Assembly: GCA_964594125.1 (NCBI GenBank)
Contig: CAZQLL010000010.1
Location: forward strand, 1-64,000
Reading direction: 5' to 3'
DNA from: CAVRZJ01 sp964594125
GTDB taxonomy: Bacteria; Acidobacteriota; Thermoanaerobaculia; Thermoanaerobaculales; Thermoanaerobaculaceae
Length of the DNA stretch: 64,000 bases
Positions 33,380-42,893 of this stretch are shown here, piece after piece. The notes below the pieces were generated by a model. That model was not told the DNA's origin. It searched no databases and was given only the letters and a program-made list of their open reading frames with translations. The translations under genes and the position numbers were made by a program. Within the stretch, counting starts at the first letter, position 1. Each line of letters starts with the position of its first letter.

Positions 33380-34183
33380 ATGGCCAGCTCCGCCCCCACC
33401 ACGCACTCAGACGGCGCCTTGCGGGCGGCCTCCCAGCCTCCGAAGATCGCCGTCATCGACCTGTGGAAATCGTTCTCCGGCAGGGAGGTGCTGCGCGGCG
33501 TCGGGCTCGAGGTGGAAGCCGGCGAGTCGCTCGTCATCGTCGGCGGCTCCGGCGCCGGGAAGAGCGTGCTGCTCAAGCACCTGATCGGCCTCATCCAGCC
33601 GGAGCGCGGGCACATCGTGGTCGACGGCGAGGACCTCGCCCGCGCCGATCACGCGCAGGCGCTGGCGATCCGGCGCAAGTTCGGGATGTCCTTCCAGGAG
33701 GGGGCGCTGTTCGACTCGATGAGCGTCTTCGAGAACATCGCGTTCCCGCTGCGCCGCCACTTCCGGCATGACGAGCGGCGGATCGCCGAGCGCGTGCGGG
33801 AGTGCCTCGCCCTCGTCCGTCTCGATGGGGTGGGGGCCAAGGCGCCCAGCGAGCTCTCCGGAGGCATGCGCCGCCGCGTCGGGTTCGCCCGCGCGATCGC
33901 GCACGAGCCCGAGATCCTGCTGTTCGACGAGCCCAACACCGGCCTCGACCCGATCACCTCAGCGGTCATCGACCGTGTGATCATCGATTTGAAGGAGCGC
34001 CTGCCGGTGACGATGGTGACCATCACGCACGACATGAAGTCGGCGTTCCGCATCGCCGACCGCATCGCGATGCTGCGCGACGGCCGCATCGTCGCAGCCG
34101 GCACGCCTGCCGAGTTCCGCGCCAGCCCCGACCCGTACGTACAGAGCTTCCTCGCTGGCGAACCGCTCGAGGAGGAGCCGTGA
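33380..34183 (+). CDS. mlaF: MlaF-family ABC transporter ATPase
   Basis: The 267-residue nucleotide-binding protein has Walker A GGSGAGKSVLLKHLIGL, a Q-loop (FGMSFQEGALFDSMSV, the wording typical of MlaF), the signature LSGGMRRRVGFARAI, Walker B EILLFDEPNTGLDP and the switch His (TITHDMKSAF). It powers the lipid transporter with MlaE. The C-terminal region (PDPYVQSFLAGE) is short. The first ~20 residues look disordered. Translation is coupled to the MCE gene, whose GTG overlaps this stop. Confidence 0.95.
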   Translation: MASSAPTTHSDGALRAASQPPKIAVIDLWKSFSGREVLRGVGLEVEAGESLVIVGGSGAGKSVLLKHLIGLIQPERGHIVVDGEDLARADHAQALAIRRKFGMSFQEGALFDSMSVFENIAFPLRRHFRHDERRIAERVRECLALVRLDGVGAKAPSELSGGMRRRVGFARAIAHEPEILLFDEPNTGLDPITSAVIDRVIIDLKERLPVTMVTITHDMKSAFRIADRIAMLRDGRIVAAGTPAEFRASPDPYVQSFLAGEPLEEEP

Positions 34184-35664
34184 GCCCAACCGCCCGCGTC
34201 GGTCTGTTCATGATGCTGGCCCTCGCCGTGCTCGGCGTGTTCATCGTCAAGATCGAGGAGATCCCGGTCGGCAGCAAGGGAGGGCGCCGGCGCGTGCAGG
34301 CCGTGTTCCCCTCGGTCGCCGGCCTTGACGAGAAGAGCCCGGTGCGCATCGCCGGCGTCCGCGTCGGCATCGTCGAGAAGATCGCCCTCGACGGCGACCG
34401 TGCCCTCGTCACGCTCGCCCTCGACCCCGAGGTAGGGCTCCATCACGGCGCCCGCGCCGAGGTGACCAGCCTCGGCATGCTGGGCGACAAGTACGTCGAG
34501 CTCTACCCCGGTCCGCTCGACGGCCCGGCGCTCCCCCCGGGGACGGTGCTGAGCGGCACGAGCCCGCTCGCCTTCGACCAGGTGCTCCGGACCGCCAACG
34601 ACGTCGGCAGCGACATCCAGGCCGTGACCGCCTCGCTGCGGCGCGCGCTCGGGGGCGACGAGGGGCAGCGCCGGCTCGAAGAGATCCTCGAGAACATCCG
34701 GACGCTCACCGCCGACACCCGCGCGCTGGTCGCCGCCAACCGCACCGACGTCGACGCCACGATCGCCAACTTCCGCGCGTTCTCCGAGACGCTCAAGACC
34801 GAGCTGCCGAAGCTCGCGGAGAAGATGAATGCGCTCGCCGACCGCGTCGACTCCGTGGTCGCCGAGAACCGCGGCAACCTCACCGAGTCGCTGGAGAACA
34901 TCAAGGACCTCTCAGGCCGGCTGCGCGTCTCCGCCGACAACCTCAACCAGATCACCGGCAAGATCGCGCGCGGCGAGGGGTCGATCGGCAAGCTGGTCAA
35001 CGACGAGGAGACGGTGACCAACCTCAACGCGACGCTCAAGTCGGTCGAGGCCGGGGTCGCCAGCCTGAAGAACACCATCGGGCGCGCCGAGCGCTGGCAG
35101 CTCTCCCTCAACCTCCGCTCGGAGATGCTCCCCGGCCTGGAGGAGAACAACAACTCGCGATCGGCGATGGGGTTCGACCTCCAGACCCACCCGCAGCGCT
35201 TCTTCCGCCTCGAGTTCGTCGACTCGCCGTTCGGGCGGCTGAAGACCACCACGGAGAAGACGACGGTGATCTTCCCCGACGGCCATCAGGAGACGACGAT
35301 CACCGAGGAGGAGCGGGTCACCGACTCGGCGACGGTCAACGCCCAGATCGGCTACTTCCTGCCGAAGGGGTTCACCGTGCGGGCGGGCGTCTTCGAGTCC
35401 ACGGGCGGCGTCGGCATCGACAAGAGCCTCCTGAAGGAGCGCCTGCGCCTGTCGCTGGAGGTCTACGACTTCAACCGCGACAGCAACCCGCCCCACTTCC
35501 GCCTCGAAGGCCGCTACTTCGCGACGAAGAACGTGTTCGCGTTCGCCGGCTGGGACGACCCCGGGTGGTCGGAGCGCTCCAGCGTGCTGTTCGGCGCCGG
35601 CGTGACGTGGGGCGACGAGGACGTGAAATACCTCATGGGCACGGCGGGCGCCCTGGGGCGCTGA
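34180..35664 (+). CDS. mlaD: MCE (MlaD-like) protein with long coiled coil and beta-rich tail
   Basis: The protein has 494 residues, much longer than MlaD (~180). One N-terminal membrane anchor (LFMMLALAVLGVFIV) precedes a single MCE domain (~37-115, VRIAGVRVGIVEKI, SLGMLGDKYVEL). Residues ~140-300 form a helical coiled coil (FSETLKTELPKLAEKMNALA; DLSGRLRVSADNLNQITGKI) that could span the periplasm. The last ~190 residues are beta strands with alternating aromatics (FFRLEFVDSP, GYFLPKGFTVRAGVFEST, FEL-like ends), resembling an outer-membrane-facing barrel or sandwich. It binds lipids between membranes with MlaE/F. The GTG start overlaps the mlaF stop. Confidence 0.9.
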   Translation: MSPTARVGLFMMLALAVLGVFIVKIEEIPVGSKGGRRRVQAVFPSVAGLDEKSPVRIAGVRVGIVEKIALDGDRALVTLALDPEVGLHHGARAEVTSLGMLGDKYVELYPGPLDGPALPPGTVLSGTSPLAFDQVLRTANDVGSDIQAVTASLRRALGGDEGQRRLEEILENIRTLTADTRALVAANRTDVDATIANFRAFSETLKTELPKLAEKMNALADRVDSVVAENRGNLTESLENIKDLSGRLRVSADNLNQITGKIARGEGSIGKLVNDEETVTNLNATLKSVEAGVASLKNTIGRAERWQLSLNLRSEMLPGLEENNNSRSAMGFDLQTHPQRFFRLEFVDSPFGRLKTTTEKTTVIFPDGHQETTITEEERVTDSATVNAQIGYFLPKGFTVRAGVFESTGGVGIDKSLLKERLRLSLEVYDFNRDSNPPHFRLEGRYFATKNVFAFAGWDDPGWSERSSVLFGAGVTWGDEDVKYLMGTAGALGR

Positions 35665-35666
35665 GC

Positions 35667-37025
35667 GTGGCCCGCGACGCCGCCGCCTTCGAGTGCACCG
35701 CCTGCGGCCAGCCGTCCGGCAAGTGGATGGGCCGCTGCCCGGCGTGCGGCGGCTGGAACACGCTCGAGGCGGTGCCCGACCGCCGGCCGCTCGCGGCGCG
35801 CGCCGACGCCGCGGCGCCGACGCCGATCACCGCGGCCGAGCTGCACGAGCCGCCGCGCTGGCCGAGCGGCATGCCGGGACTCGACCGCGTGCTCGGCGGC
35901 GGCCTGGTCGCCGGCTCGGTGGTGCTGCTGGCCGGCGAGCCGGGTGTCGGCAAGTCGACGCTGTTGCTGCAGGTCGCCGCACTGTGCGCGGCGACGGATC
36001 CGGTGCTCTACGTGTCCGCGGAGGAGTCGAACCGCCAGGTGGCGCTGCGCGCCGCCCGCCTCGGCTGCCTGCACGACGGCATCGTGCTGCTCGCCGAGCC
36101 CGAGGTCGAGTCGGCGGTCGCCGCCGCCCGCCGCCTGCGGCCCCGCCTGGTGATCGCCGACTCCGTGCAGACGATGGTCTCGGACCGCGTGCCGGCCGTG
36201 GCCGGCAGCGTCACCCAGGTGCGCGAGGTCGCGGCGCAGCTCGTCGCCCTCGCCAAGCGCGACGGCCCGACGGTGGTGCTGGTCGGGCACGTGACCAAGG
36301 ACGGGACGATCGCCGGTCCGAAGTCGCTCGAGCACCTGGTCGACGTCCTGCTCGAGTTCTCCGGCGCGGCGGCGCTCCCCTACCGCGGCGTGCGGGCCAC
36401 CAAGAACCGCTTCGGCCCCGCGATGGAGCTGGCGCTGTTCCGCATGAGCGACACCGGCCTGCAGGAGGTCGCCAACCCCTCGGCGGCGCTGCTCTCCGAC
36501 CGCCGGCTCGGCGCCCCGGGCTCGGCGGTGGCGGCGGTGATCGAGGGGACCACGCCGCTGCTCGTCGAGGTGCAGGCCCTGGTCTCGCGCTCGACCCTGG
36601 TCAACCCGCGGCGCATCGCCCAGGGCGTCGATCCCGGCCGCCTCGCGCTGCTGATCGCCGTGCTCGAGCGGCGCGCCGGCCTCCGGCTCGCCGACCGTGA
36701 CGTTTTCGTGAACATCGTGGGCGGCGTCGCGGTCGACGAGCCGGCGCTCGACCTCGCGGTGGCGGCGGCGATCGTCTCGGCGGCGCACGACGTCGCCCTC
36801 CCCGCCGACCTCGTGCTGCTCGGCGAGATCGGGCTGCTCGGCGAGGTGCGCGGCGTCGGCCGCACCGAGGAGCGGCTGCGCGAGGCCGCGGCGCTGGGGT
36901 TCGCCCGCTGCGCCCTCGCCGAGGGCGCGGCCGGCCTCCCCGCCCCGCCGGTGTCGCTCGTCACCGTGCCGCGCGTCGCGGATCTGGTTAGACTGCTGCT
37001 CGAGGAGCCTGCAGGCGAAGGATGA
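35667..37025 (+). CDS. radA: DNA repair protein RadA
   Basis: The 452-residue protein has the family layout: a C4 zinc finger (ECTACGQPSGKWMGRCPACG), a RecA-like ATPase with Walker A AGEPGVGKSTLL (~88), the RadA-specific KNRFG motif (~245) and a C-terminal Lon-like domain (VGGVAVDEPALDLAVAAAIV). RadA promotes branch migration of recombination intermediates at repair forks. The GTG start is 2 nt after the MCE stop, and the 3' end overlaps the HEAT gene by ATGA. It therefore shares a transcript with dnaB and the lipid transporter. Confidence 0.95.
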   Translation: MARDAAAFECTACGQPSGKWMGRCPACGGWNTLEAVPDRRPLAARADAAAPTPITAAELHEPPRWPSGMPGLDRVLGGGLVAGSVVLLAGEPGVGKSTLLLQVAALCAATDPVLYVSAEESNRQVALRAARLGCLHDGIVLLAEPEVESAVAAARRLRPRLVIADSVQTMVSDRVPAVAGSVTQVREVAAQLVALAKRDGPTVVLVGHVTKDGTIAGPKSLEHLVDVLLEFSGAAALPYRGVRATKNRFGPAMELALFRMSDTGLQEVANPSAALLSDRRLGAPGSAVAAVIEGTTPLLVEVQALVSRSTLVNPRRIAQGVDPGRLALLIAVLERRAGLRLADRDVFVNIVGGVAVDEPALDLAVAAAIVSAAHDVALPADLVLLGEIGLLGEVRGVGRTEERLREAAALGFARCALAEGAAGLPAPPVSLVTVPRVADLVRLLLEEPAGEG

Positions 37026-39130
37026 GCGGCGCGGACCGGCAGCACCCGGTGATCCAGCTCCTGAACGACGTGGAGACGCTGCGCCGCCTGCTCCGCCTCT
37101 ACCCGGAGGGCCACCCCGCGCTGGCGCCGGCGCGCGAGCGCCTGACCGCGTCCGCCGCCGCCCTCGCCGCGCCGGCCGGCGTCTCGCTCGCGTTCTCGAC
37201 CGGGCGGGTGGTGTGGAACGGCGAGGAGCTGGCGGTCAACCCCGCGTACCCGTGCAGCCGTATGGTGTCGCTGCTCTTCCAGCTCGGGCTGGCCGCCGTG
37301 CGCCTGACCTTCCCGCAGGCGCCCGCGGGGCTCGCCGCGCTCGCCGCGCGCCTCGCAGTGCTCCGCGAGCCTCCCGGCGAGGGCGAGCGCGAGGCCCTCC
37401 TCGCGAGCCGCGACGACCTGCCGGGGGTCGAGCTGGTGCCGCTCGACCTCTCGAGCGTGCAGCTCGTCGACGAGGCGGAGGTCTCGGGACGCGACACCAC
37501 CCGCTTCGCGTGGAGCGAGCTGGCCAGACGGCTGCAGGCGCGCGGCAGCTTCCTCTTCGGTGGCGTGATCGACGCCGGCCAGCTCCATCCCGGCGCCGTC
37601 GCCGACCTGCTGGCCGGGTCGTCGGACCAGGTGACGCTCCTCGACCACCTGTTCGCGCAGGTGGCCGAGGTGGTGCGCGCGGGCGCGGAGGACGCGCGCC
37701 CCGCGCTCTGGCGCGAGGCGCGGGCGTTCCTCGCCGAGCTGCTGTCGCTGCTCGACGCCGAGCGCCGGGCGCTCGCCGTCGTCGCCGCGACTCGCCACCT
37801 GGCGCCGCCCGCGCTGCCGGCTGCCGGCGACGAGGCGCTGGTGCGCGCGGAGGTGCTGCTCGACGCGGTCGAGCACATGCTGGCCAACCTGATCGACATC
37901 CCGGCGGTCGTCCAGCGCGCCGTCTATCGGCTGGCCGCCCCGGCCGACGATCAACCGGTCGAGCTGCCCGCCGACGTCGTCCGCCGCGCCCGCGCCGTGC
38001 TGCCGCAGCTCCCGCTCGCGTCGCCGGACGCAGCGCCTCCCGGCGACGAAGAGGCGGCCCGTGCGGTGCTCGCCGGCGCAGGCGTCGGAGACGAGGGGGC
38101 CGCAGCGCTCCTCGCGGCCCTCGGCGAGAGCGAGCTGCACGCCCATCTCCTGCGCGTGCTCGGCGAGACCGTCTCGTTGTGGCCGCGCGAGCCGGTCGGC
38201 GATCTGGCCGCGCGCCGCCTCGCCGGCGAGCTCGTCGCCGCGATAGAGGTCGGCGATATCGGCGCGGCGCAGCGGCTCGCGGCGCTCGTCCTCGCGGCGC
38301 CTTCGGCGCAGGCGCGCGACACCGCGGTGCGCGAGGGCGCGGCGGCGGCCATCCGCGCCCTGCGGGCCGGCGAACGCCACGCCGGGGCCGCGATCGTGGC
38401 GCTTCTCGCCGCGCTTGGAGAAGGGGCGCTCCCGGAGATCATCGAGGCGCTCGCGGAGGAGCAGAACCTCGCCGTCCGCAAGCGGCTCATCGAGGCCGTC
38501 GCGAGGCAGGGCGACGCCGCCGTCGCACACCTGCTCCCCTGCCTCGAGGACCCGCGCTGGTACGTGGTGCGCAACGCGATCTTCATCCTCCGCCGGCTCG
38601 GCTGCCGGGCGATGCTGCCGACGCTCAAGGCGCGCCTGGCGGGCGCCCGCCCCCAGGTCGTCGCCGAGTCGCTCAAGGCGCTGGTCGCCTTCCAGGACCC
38701 CGAGTGGCTGCGCATCCTGCAGGCCGAGCTCGGCGGCCGCGACGACGAGCGCCTGCTCGCCGTCGTCGGCGTTGCATCGCGCATCCGCCACCCGGCGGTG
38801 GTGCGGGCGCTGGCCGAGCTGCTGCAGGAGCGGCTGGCACGGCGGCAGCGCGACGATGGGGTGCTCGTGGAGCTCATCTGCGCGCTCGGCCGGCTGCGCG
38901 ATGCGGCGGCGCTCGGCGCGCTCCGGCAGGTCGTCGAGCTCAGGCAGTGGCGGTCCTCCCCCGCGCTCGCCCACCTCCGGCGCGAGGCCGCGGTGTCGAT
39001 CGCCATGCTCGACAGCGGCGAGGCGCGGCGCGTCGCCATGGCGCTGACCGGGGACCGCGACGCCGACCTCGCCGCCGCCGTGCGCGCGGCGCTCGAGCGC
39101 CCCGCGCGGGCGCCGGAGGAGGGCGAGTGA
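37022..39130 (+). CDS. HEAT-repeat protein
   Basis: The protein has 702 residues. The C-terminal half carries HEAT/PBS-type helical repeats (EDPRWYVVRNAIFILRRLG, MLPTLKARLAGARPQVVAES, RIRHPAVVRALAELLQERLA, REAAVSIAMLDSG). The N-terminal ~150 residues (LRLYPEGHPAL, VVWNGEELAV, VRLTFPQAPAGLAALA) resemble the N terminus of the HD protein encoded next, suggesting a shared signalling or partner module. No signal peptide or membrane helix; cytosolic scaffold. Function unknown. It is coupled by ATGA/GTGA overlaps to radA and the HD gene. Confidence 0.83.
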   Translation: MSGADRQHPVIQLLNDVETLRRLLRLYPEGHPALAPARERLTASAAALAAPAGVSLAFSTGRVVWNGEELAVNPAYPCSRMVSLLFQLGLAAVRLTFPQAPAGLAALAARLAVLREPPGEGEREALLASRDDLPGVELVPLDLSSVQLVDEAEVSGRDTTRFAWSELARRLQARGSFLFGGVIDAGQLHPGAVADLLAGSSDQVTLLDHLFAQVAEVVRAGAEDARPALWREARAFLAELLSLLDAERRALAVVAATRHLAPPALPAAGDEALVRAEVLLDAVEHMLANLIDIPAVVQRAVYRLAAPADDQPVELPADVVRRARAVLPQLPLASPDAAPPGDEEAARAVLAGAGVGDEGAAALLAALGESELHAHLLRVLGETVSLWPREPVGDLAARRLAGELVAAIEVGDIGAAQRLAALVLAAPSAQARDTAVREGAAAAIRALRAGERHAGAAIVALLAALGEGALPEIIEALAEEQNLAVRKRLIEAVARQGDAAVAHLLPCLEDPRWYVVRNAIFILRRLGCRAMLPTLKARLAGARPQVVAESLKALVAFQDPEWLRILQAELGGRDDERLLAVVGVASRIRHPAVVRALAELLQERLARRQRDDGVLVELICALGRLRDAAALGALRQVVELRQWRSSPALAHLRREAAVSIAMLDSGEARRVAMALTGDRDADLAAAVRAALERPARAPEEGE

Positions 39131-40284
39131 TACCCCGCACCGAGTGGGAGGTGGTCGTCAACGAGGCGATCACCGAGCTCGCGGCGGGCGCCACGACGGT
39201 GGCGCTGTACGGCCCGGCCCACCCGCGCGCCGTCGAGGCGGTCCGCGAGCTCGAGCGCCACCTGGCGACGCTGCACCGCGGCGAGCCGGAGCTCACCGCC
39301 GTGCTGCTCGGCGACGAGCTGTTCGTCCAGGGGCGCCCCTTTACCCGCACCTCGCGGCAGGCGCCCGCGGTGATCCGCCGCTTCCGGCGGCGCGGCGTCG
39401 AGCACGTGACGTTCAAGGCCGGCGTGACCGCGGAGGAGCTGCGCGACTTCCTCATCGAGCTCGCGTCGACCGACGACCTGCCCGTCCGCTCGCGCCAGCA
39501 TGTGCAGGTCGGCAAGGTGGAGCTGGCCGAGCGCGACCTCGGCGGCCCCGACGACCGCGAAGCCGGCAAGGGGCGCGGCCGCCTGTCCTCGGTGCGCGAC
39601 CGCGTCGCGCTGGTCCAGGAGACGCTCGACGGGTACCGCGGCGGGCGCGGCCTGGCCGTCGCAGCGCTCGAGACGGTCGCCGGCTCGACGCTCGCAGCGC
39701 TCGCCACCCAGCCGGATCCGCTGCGCCTGTTCGCGCCGTGGGAGGGGCACTCGCGGTGGCAGGCGGTGCACGCCCACAACGTCTGCGTCCTCTCCCAGGC
39801 CCTCGCCCTCGTGGCCGGGGTCGGCAGGGCGATGAACGTCGAGCTGGGGATCGCGGCGCTGGTGCACGACATCGGCAAGCTCGAGCTGCCCGACGAGCTG
39901 CTGCAGCGCGAGGCGGACTCGGCGAGCGAGACCGAGCTGGAGCTGATCCTCGACCACCCTGCCGCCGGTCTCGCGGCGCTGCTCCGCGCCGAGCAGGCGC
40001 CGCCGCTGGCGCTCGTCGTGGCGTTCGAGCATCACCTCGGGTACAACGGCAGCGGCTACCCGCGCCTGGCGCACCCGCGCCGGCCCCACCCCGCGGCCCG
40101 GGTGGTCTCGCTGGCCGACGCCTACGTCGTCCTCCACAGCGCCCGCGGCGCCCGCGGACTGACCACCCGCGAGTCGGCGCTGGCCTGGCTGCAGCAGCGC
40201 GCCGGCAGCGCCTTCGACCCCTGGTGGTGCGCCGTGCTGCGGTCGCTCGTCGAGCGCCCGGCGCCGGCGCCGCCGCGCCCCTGA
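39127..40284 (+). CDS. HD-GYP-type phosphohydrolase domain protein
   Basis: The protein has 385 residues. The C-terminal half is an HD phosphohydrolase with HAHNVCVLSQ, LVHDIGKLELPDELL (~247), a HPAAG segment and EHHLGYNGSGYPR (~300-311), which fits the HD-GYP signature of c-di-GMP phosphodiesterases, although some positions vary. The N-terminal ~150 residues (VALYGPAHPRAVEAVREL, ELFVQGRPF, VTFKAGVTAEELRDFL) mirror those of the HEAT protein just upstream. Together with the diguanylate cyclase at 25830 this suggests c-di-GMP signalling, but catalysis is unproven. It is the last gene of the dnaB operon, with GTG overlapping the HEAT stop. Confidence 0.82.
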   Translation: MIPRTEWEVVVNEAITELAAGATTVALYGPAHPRAVEAVRELERHLATLHRGEPELTAVLLGDELFVQGRPFTRTSRQAPAVIRRFRRRGVEHVTFKAGVTAEELRDFLIELASTDDLPVRSRQHVQVGKVELAERDLGGPDDREAGKGRGRLSSVRDRVALVQETLDGYRGGRGLAVAALETVAGSTLAALATQPDPLRLFAPWEGHSRWQAVHAHNVCVLSQALALVAGVGRAMNVELGIAALVHDIGKLELPDELLQREADSASETELELILDHPAAGLAALLRAEQAPPLALVVAFEHHLGYNGSGYPRLAHPRRPHPAARVVSLADAYVVLHSARGARGLTTRESALAWLQQRAGSAFDPWWCAVLRSLVERPAPAPPRP

Positions 40285-40358
40285 CGCACGGCTCCTGCGG
40301 GACGCGCGCCGAGCGATTACGAGGGCGGTCCGGCCGTCGCCTTCACCCCGCCAGAGCG

Positions 40359-40378
40359 GCGGCCCGCGGTCGGGCCGC
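40359..40378. terminator. Hairpin between convergent operons
   Basis: GCGGCCC (40359-40365) pairs with GGGCCGC (40372-40378) around a 6-nt loop, directly abutting the stop codon of the reverse-strand VWA gene and 74 bp past the HD gene. It is a likely shared terminator; no T-tract. Confidence 0.45.
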
Positions 40379-40379
40379 G

Positions 40380-42887
40380 TCAGCCACCCGGGTAGTAGCC
40401 GGCGATGGTACGCACCTCCACCCCCGGCCGCTTCACCTTGATCGTGACCTTGCGGAACACCTCGCCCGTCGCCGGCGCGTTCGACGTGTAGACGAGCTGG
40501 TACTGCGTCCGCAGCTCGCGGTTGATCTGCTCGTAGATGGGTGCGAGCGACTCGTTGCGGCCGAGGAAGAACGCCTCGCCGCCGGTCGCCCGCGCCAGCC
40601 GTCCGGTCTGCGAGCGCGGCTTGACCTTGCTCAGCGGCAGGTCGATGCCGATCGTGTAGATGATCACTCCGGAGCGCTGCGCGTAGTCGAAAACGCGCTC
40701 GTAGGTGTTCTTCGAGGCGTTGTCCTCGCCGTCGGTGAGCACGACCATGGCCTTGCGCCCGCGGACGCCGGAGAACTGGAACAACCCGTAGATCGCCGCG
40801 TCGTACAGGGCGGTGGCGCGGTCGGCGCGGAGGGCGATGAGGGCGCGTTCGAGGGCGCCGAAGTCGCTGGTGAACCCCTGGATGAGCGACGGGCGGTCGG
40901 AGAACGCGATGATGAAGGCGCGGTCCACCGGCCGCAGGAGGTCGCGTAGGAAGCCGAGCACCACCCGCTGCACCTCGGGCAGCGTCTTCTCCATCGACCC
41001 CGAGGTGTCGACGACGACGCCCAGCCGGACCGGCAGCTCGCGCTGCACGCTGAAGTGCGTGATGGTCTGCGCGACGCCGTCCTCGAGCACCTCGAAGTCT
41101 GCCTGCTGCAGCCCCTCGACCGGCCGTTTGGCGGCGTCAAGCACCGTGACCGGCAGGTGCACCGACGACACCACCACGCCGGAGACGAACTGCGGCGCGT
41201 TGACGAACTGGATGTCCTCGGCCTGGCTGCCGTCGTCAAGCACGGCGAGCGCGCGCAGGTAGCCGACGGCGTTCGCGCTTTCCATCGGCACCCAGGCCTC
41301 GAACGGCGCCTGGTACAGGGTGGCCGCAAGCAGCTCGTTCCAGTAGATCTCGACCCGCTCCAGCGTCCGGTCGGTCGGCGTGTTGACGGCGGCCGCGGCG
41401 CGCACCGAGGCGCCGCGGACGTCGTCCTTCCCGGGGGGCTGCAGGCGGACGTGGAAGCGCTCCCGGCCGACGTTGAGATCGAGCTGCCGCCGCTCGAGCT
41501 CCTCCCCCCCGGCGCCGTACGCGACCGCCACGACGCTGGCGAGACGCGGCAACGGCCCGAGGTCGAGGTCGACGTCGAACGGCGGGCGGTTCTTCGTCAG
41601 CACCGGCCGCCCGTCGAGAAGAAACTCGACCCGCGCCACCCTGCTGCTCGCCAGCGCGGAAAACCGCTGCACGCCGGACAGGGACTCCCCCTCCGGCCCG
41701 AGCAGCGACAGGGTCGCGTCGTCGGTCGGCGGCCGAGCCGCGGCGTCGACCACCGCGGCCGCGGCCGCGTCGTCCGGGAGCGCCGCGACCTCGGGCGCCT
41801 GGACCTCGAACTCGATCTCCTCGACGCTGGCCCGCAGCGAGTTCGCGTCCTGGACCTTGAGGCGGAGGCGGTAGCGGCCCGGCCGGACCTCCCGCTCGAC
41901 GACCGCCGGCAGGCTCGCCGAGTCGGCCTGGAAGGTGAACGCGTACTTGAAGCGGTCGTACATCTCGCCGCCGCGCGAGATCTCGCCGACCACGTCGATC
42001 TGTACGACCTGCATGTCGCCGATCTTGACCGCCGCCAGGCCGCCGCCGGGCACGGCCAGGGCGAAGACCACCATGACCTTGCCGCCGCGCCGACCGCCCA
42101 GCGACTGCGTGACCTCGAACGGCAGCGGCTGGGCGCCCTGCGGCACCAGCGTCGAGAACTTCAGGAAGCGCGCCGATCCCGCCTCTGAGCCCGCGGTCTC
42201 GACGGCCTGGCGGTGCTGGAGGGCCGCCACCAGCCTGAAGTCCTTCAGCCACACTTCGGCCGACGCGATCAGGCGCAGGAGCTCGTCGCCGTCGCCGCAC
42301 CGGCTCTCCAGCCGGTATCCCCGGCCGTAGGTGCCGCCGGAGGCGCTCCTGGCCATGTTCCCCTCGGTGCTGTAGAGCACCGACCGGTTCTCCGCCAGCG
42401 GGTCCCAGAGCTTCGGCTTCCCCAGCCCCCACGGCTGGTAGAAGACGATCACCACCGATTGGCCGATCCCTTCGATGCGCTGCCACAGCCAGAACTCGAG
42501 CGGGTTGAACACGCCCTCGCAAGACACCTTCTTCACCGCGTCGGGGTGGCCCTGCAGCAACAGCACGCGCGCCCGGTCCTCGAGGGTGTTGCCGAACTCG
42601 TCGCGGCAGAGCGCCAGGCGCTCCTCGTACTCGCGGCGAAACGCCGTACCCATGCCGCTCTCGGTGCCCCAGAGCTGCCAGAGTTGCTCGGAGAACTCGC
42701 GCCGCTGCTCGTCCGTCTCGAGCGCGAGGAACGCCTTGCGCTGCTCCGGCGTGATGATCGGGTACACCTCCTCCTCGAGCCAGGTCCGCCACGGCTCGGG
42801 GACCTTCGGTTGCCTGCCGGACGCACCGGCCGCAACCAGCGCCACGGTGGACGCGAGGACGGCTCGGAGCACGAGTGGGTGTCTCAC
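40380..42887 (-). CDS. GWxTD / VWA domain secreted protein
   Basis: The 835-residue protein starts with a signal peptide (VLASTVALVAAGASG). A GWxTD-type domain occupies ~30-165 (FLALETDEQRREFSEQLW, RVLLLQGHPDAV). Beta-sandwich regions follow. A von Willebrand A domain at ~615-800 has an intact MIDAS start (VVVDTSGSMEKT) and VVLTDGEDNASKNTY. It ends with the strand-rich VFRKVTIKVKRPGVEVRTIA, typical of the VWFA-related proteins that are abundant in Acidobacteriota. It is exported and probably binds ligands through a metal. A -10 box 6 nt before the GTG start suggests leaderless translation. Confidence 0.85.
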   Translation of the reverse strand: MRHPLVLRAVLASTVALVAAGASGRQPKVPEPWRTWLEEEVYPIITPEQRKAFLALETDEQRREFSEQLWQLWGTESGMGTAFRREYEERLALCRDEFGNTLEDRARVLLLQGHPDAVKKVSCEGVFNPLEFWLWQRIEGIGQSVVIVFYQPWGLGKPKLWDPLAENRSVLYSTEGNMARSASGGTYGRGYRLESRCGDGDELLRLIASAEVWLKDFRLVAALQHRQAVETAGSEAGSARFLKFSTLVPQGAQPLPFEVTQSLGGRRGGKVMVVFALAVPGGGLAAVKIGDMQVVQIDVVGEISRGGEMYDRFKYAFTFQADSASLPAVVEREVRPGRYRLRLKVQDANSLRASVEEIEFEVQAPEVAALPDDAAAAAVVDAAARPPTDDATLSLLGPEGESLSGVQRFSALASSRVARVEFLLDGRPVLTKNRPPFDVDLDLGPLPRLASVVAVAYGAGGEELERRQLDLNVGRERFHVRLQPPGKDDVRGASVRAAAAVNTPTDRTLERVEIYWNELLAATLYQAPFEAWVPMESANAVGYLRALAVLDDGSQAEDIQFVNAPQFVSGVVVSSVHLPVTVLDAAKRPVEGLQQADFEVLEDGVAQTITHFSVQRELPVRLGVVVDTSGSMEKTLPEVQRVVLGFLRDLLRPVDRAFIIAFSDRPSLIQGFTSDFGALERALIALRADRATALYDAAIYGLFQFSGVRGRKAMVVLTDGEDNASKNTYERVFDYAQRSGVIIYTIGIDLPLSKVKPRSQTGRLARATGGEAFFLGRNESLAPIYEQINRELRTQYQLVYTSNAPATGEVFRKVTIKVKRPGVEVRTIAGYYPGG

Positions 42888-42893
42888 GGGCGG

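Noticed and set aside
40338..40352. GCCTTCACCCC, as in the repeat's third hairpin region, before the VWA gene end
   Set aside because: Only 11 nt match and no paired arms flank them, so it is not counted as a copy.
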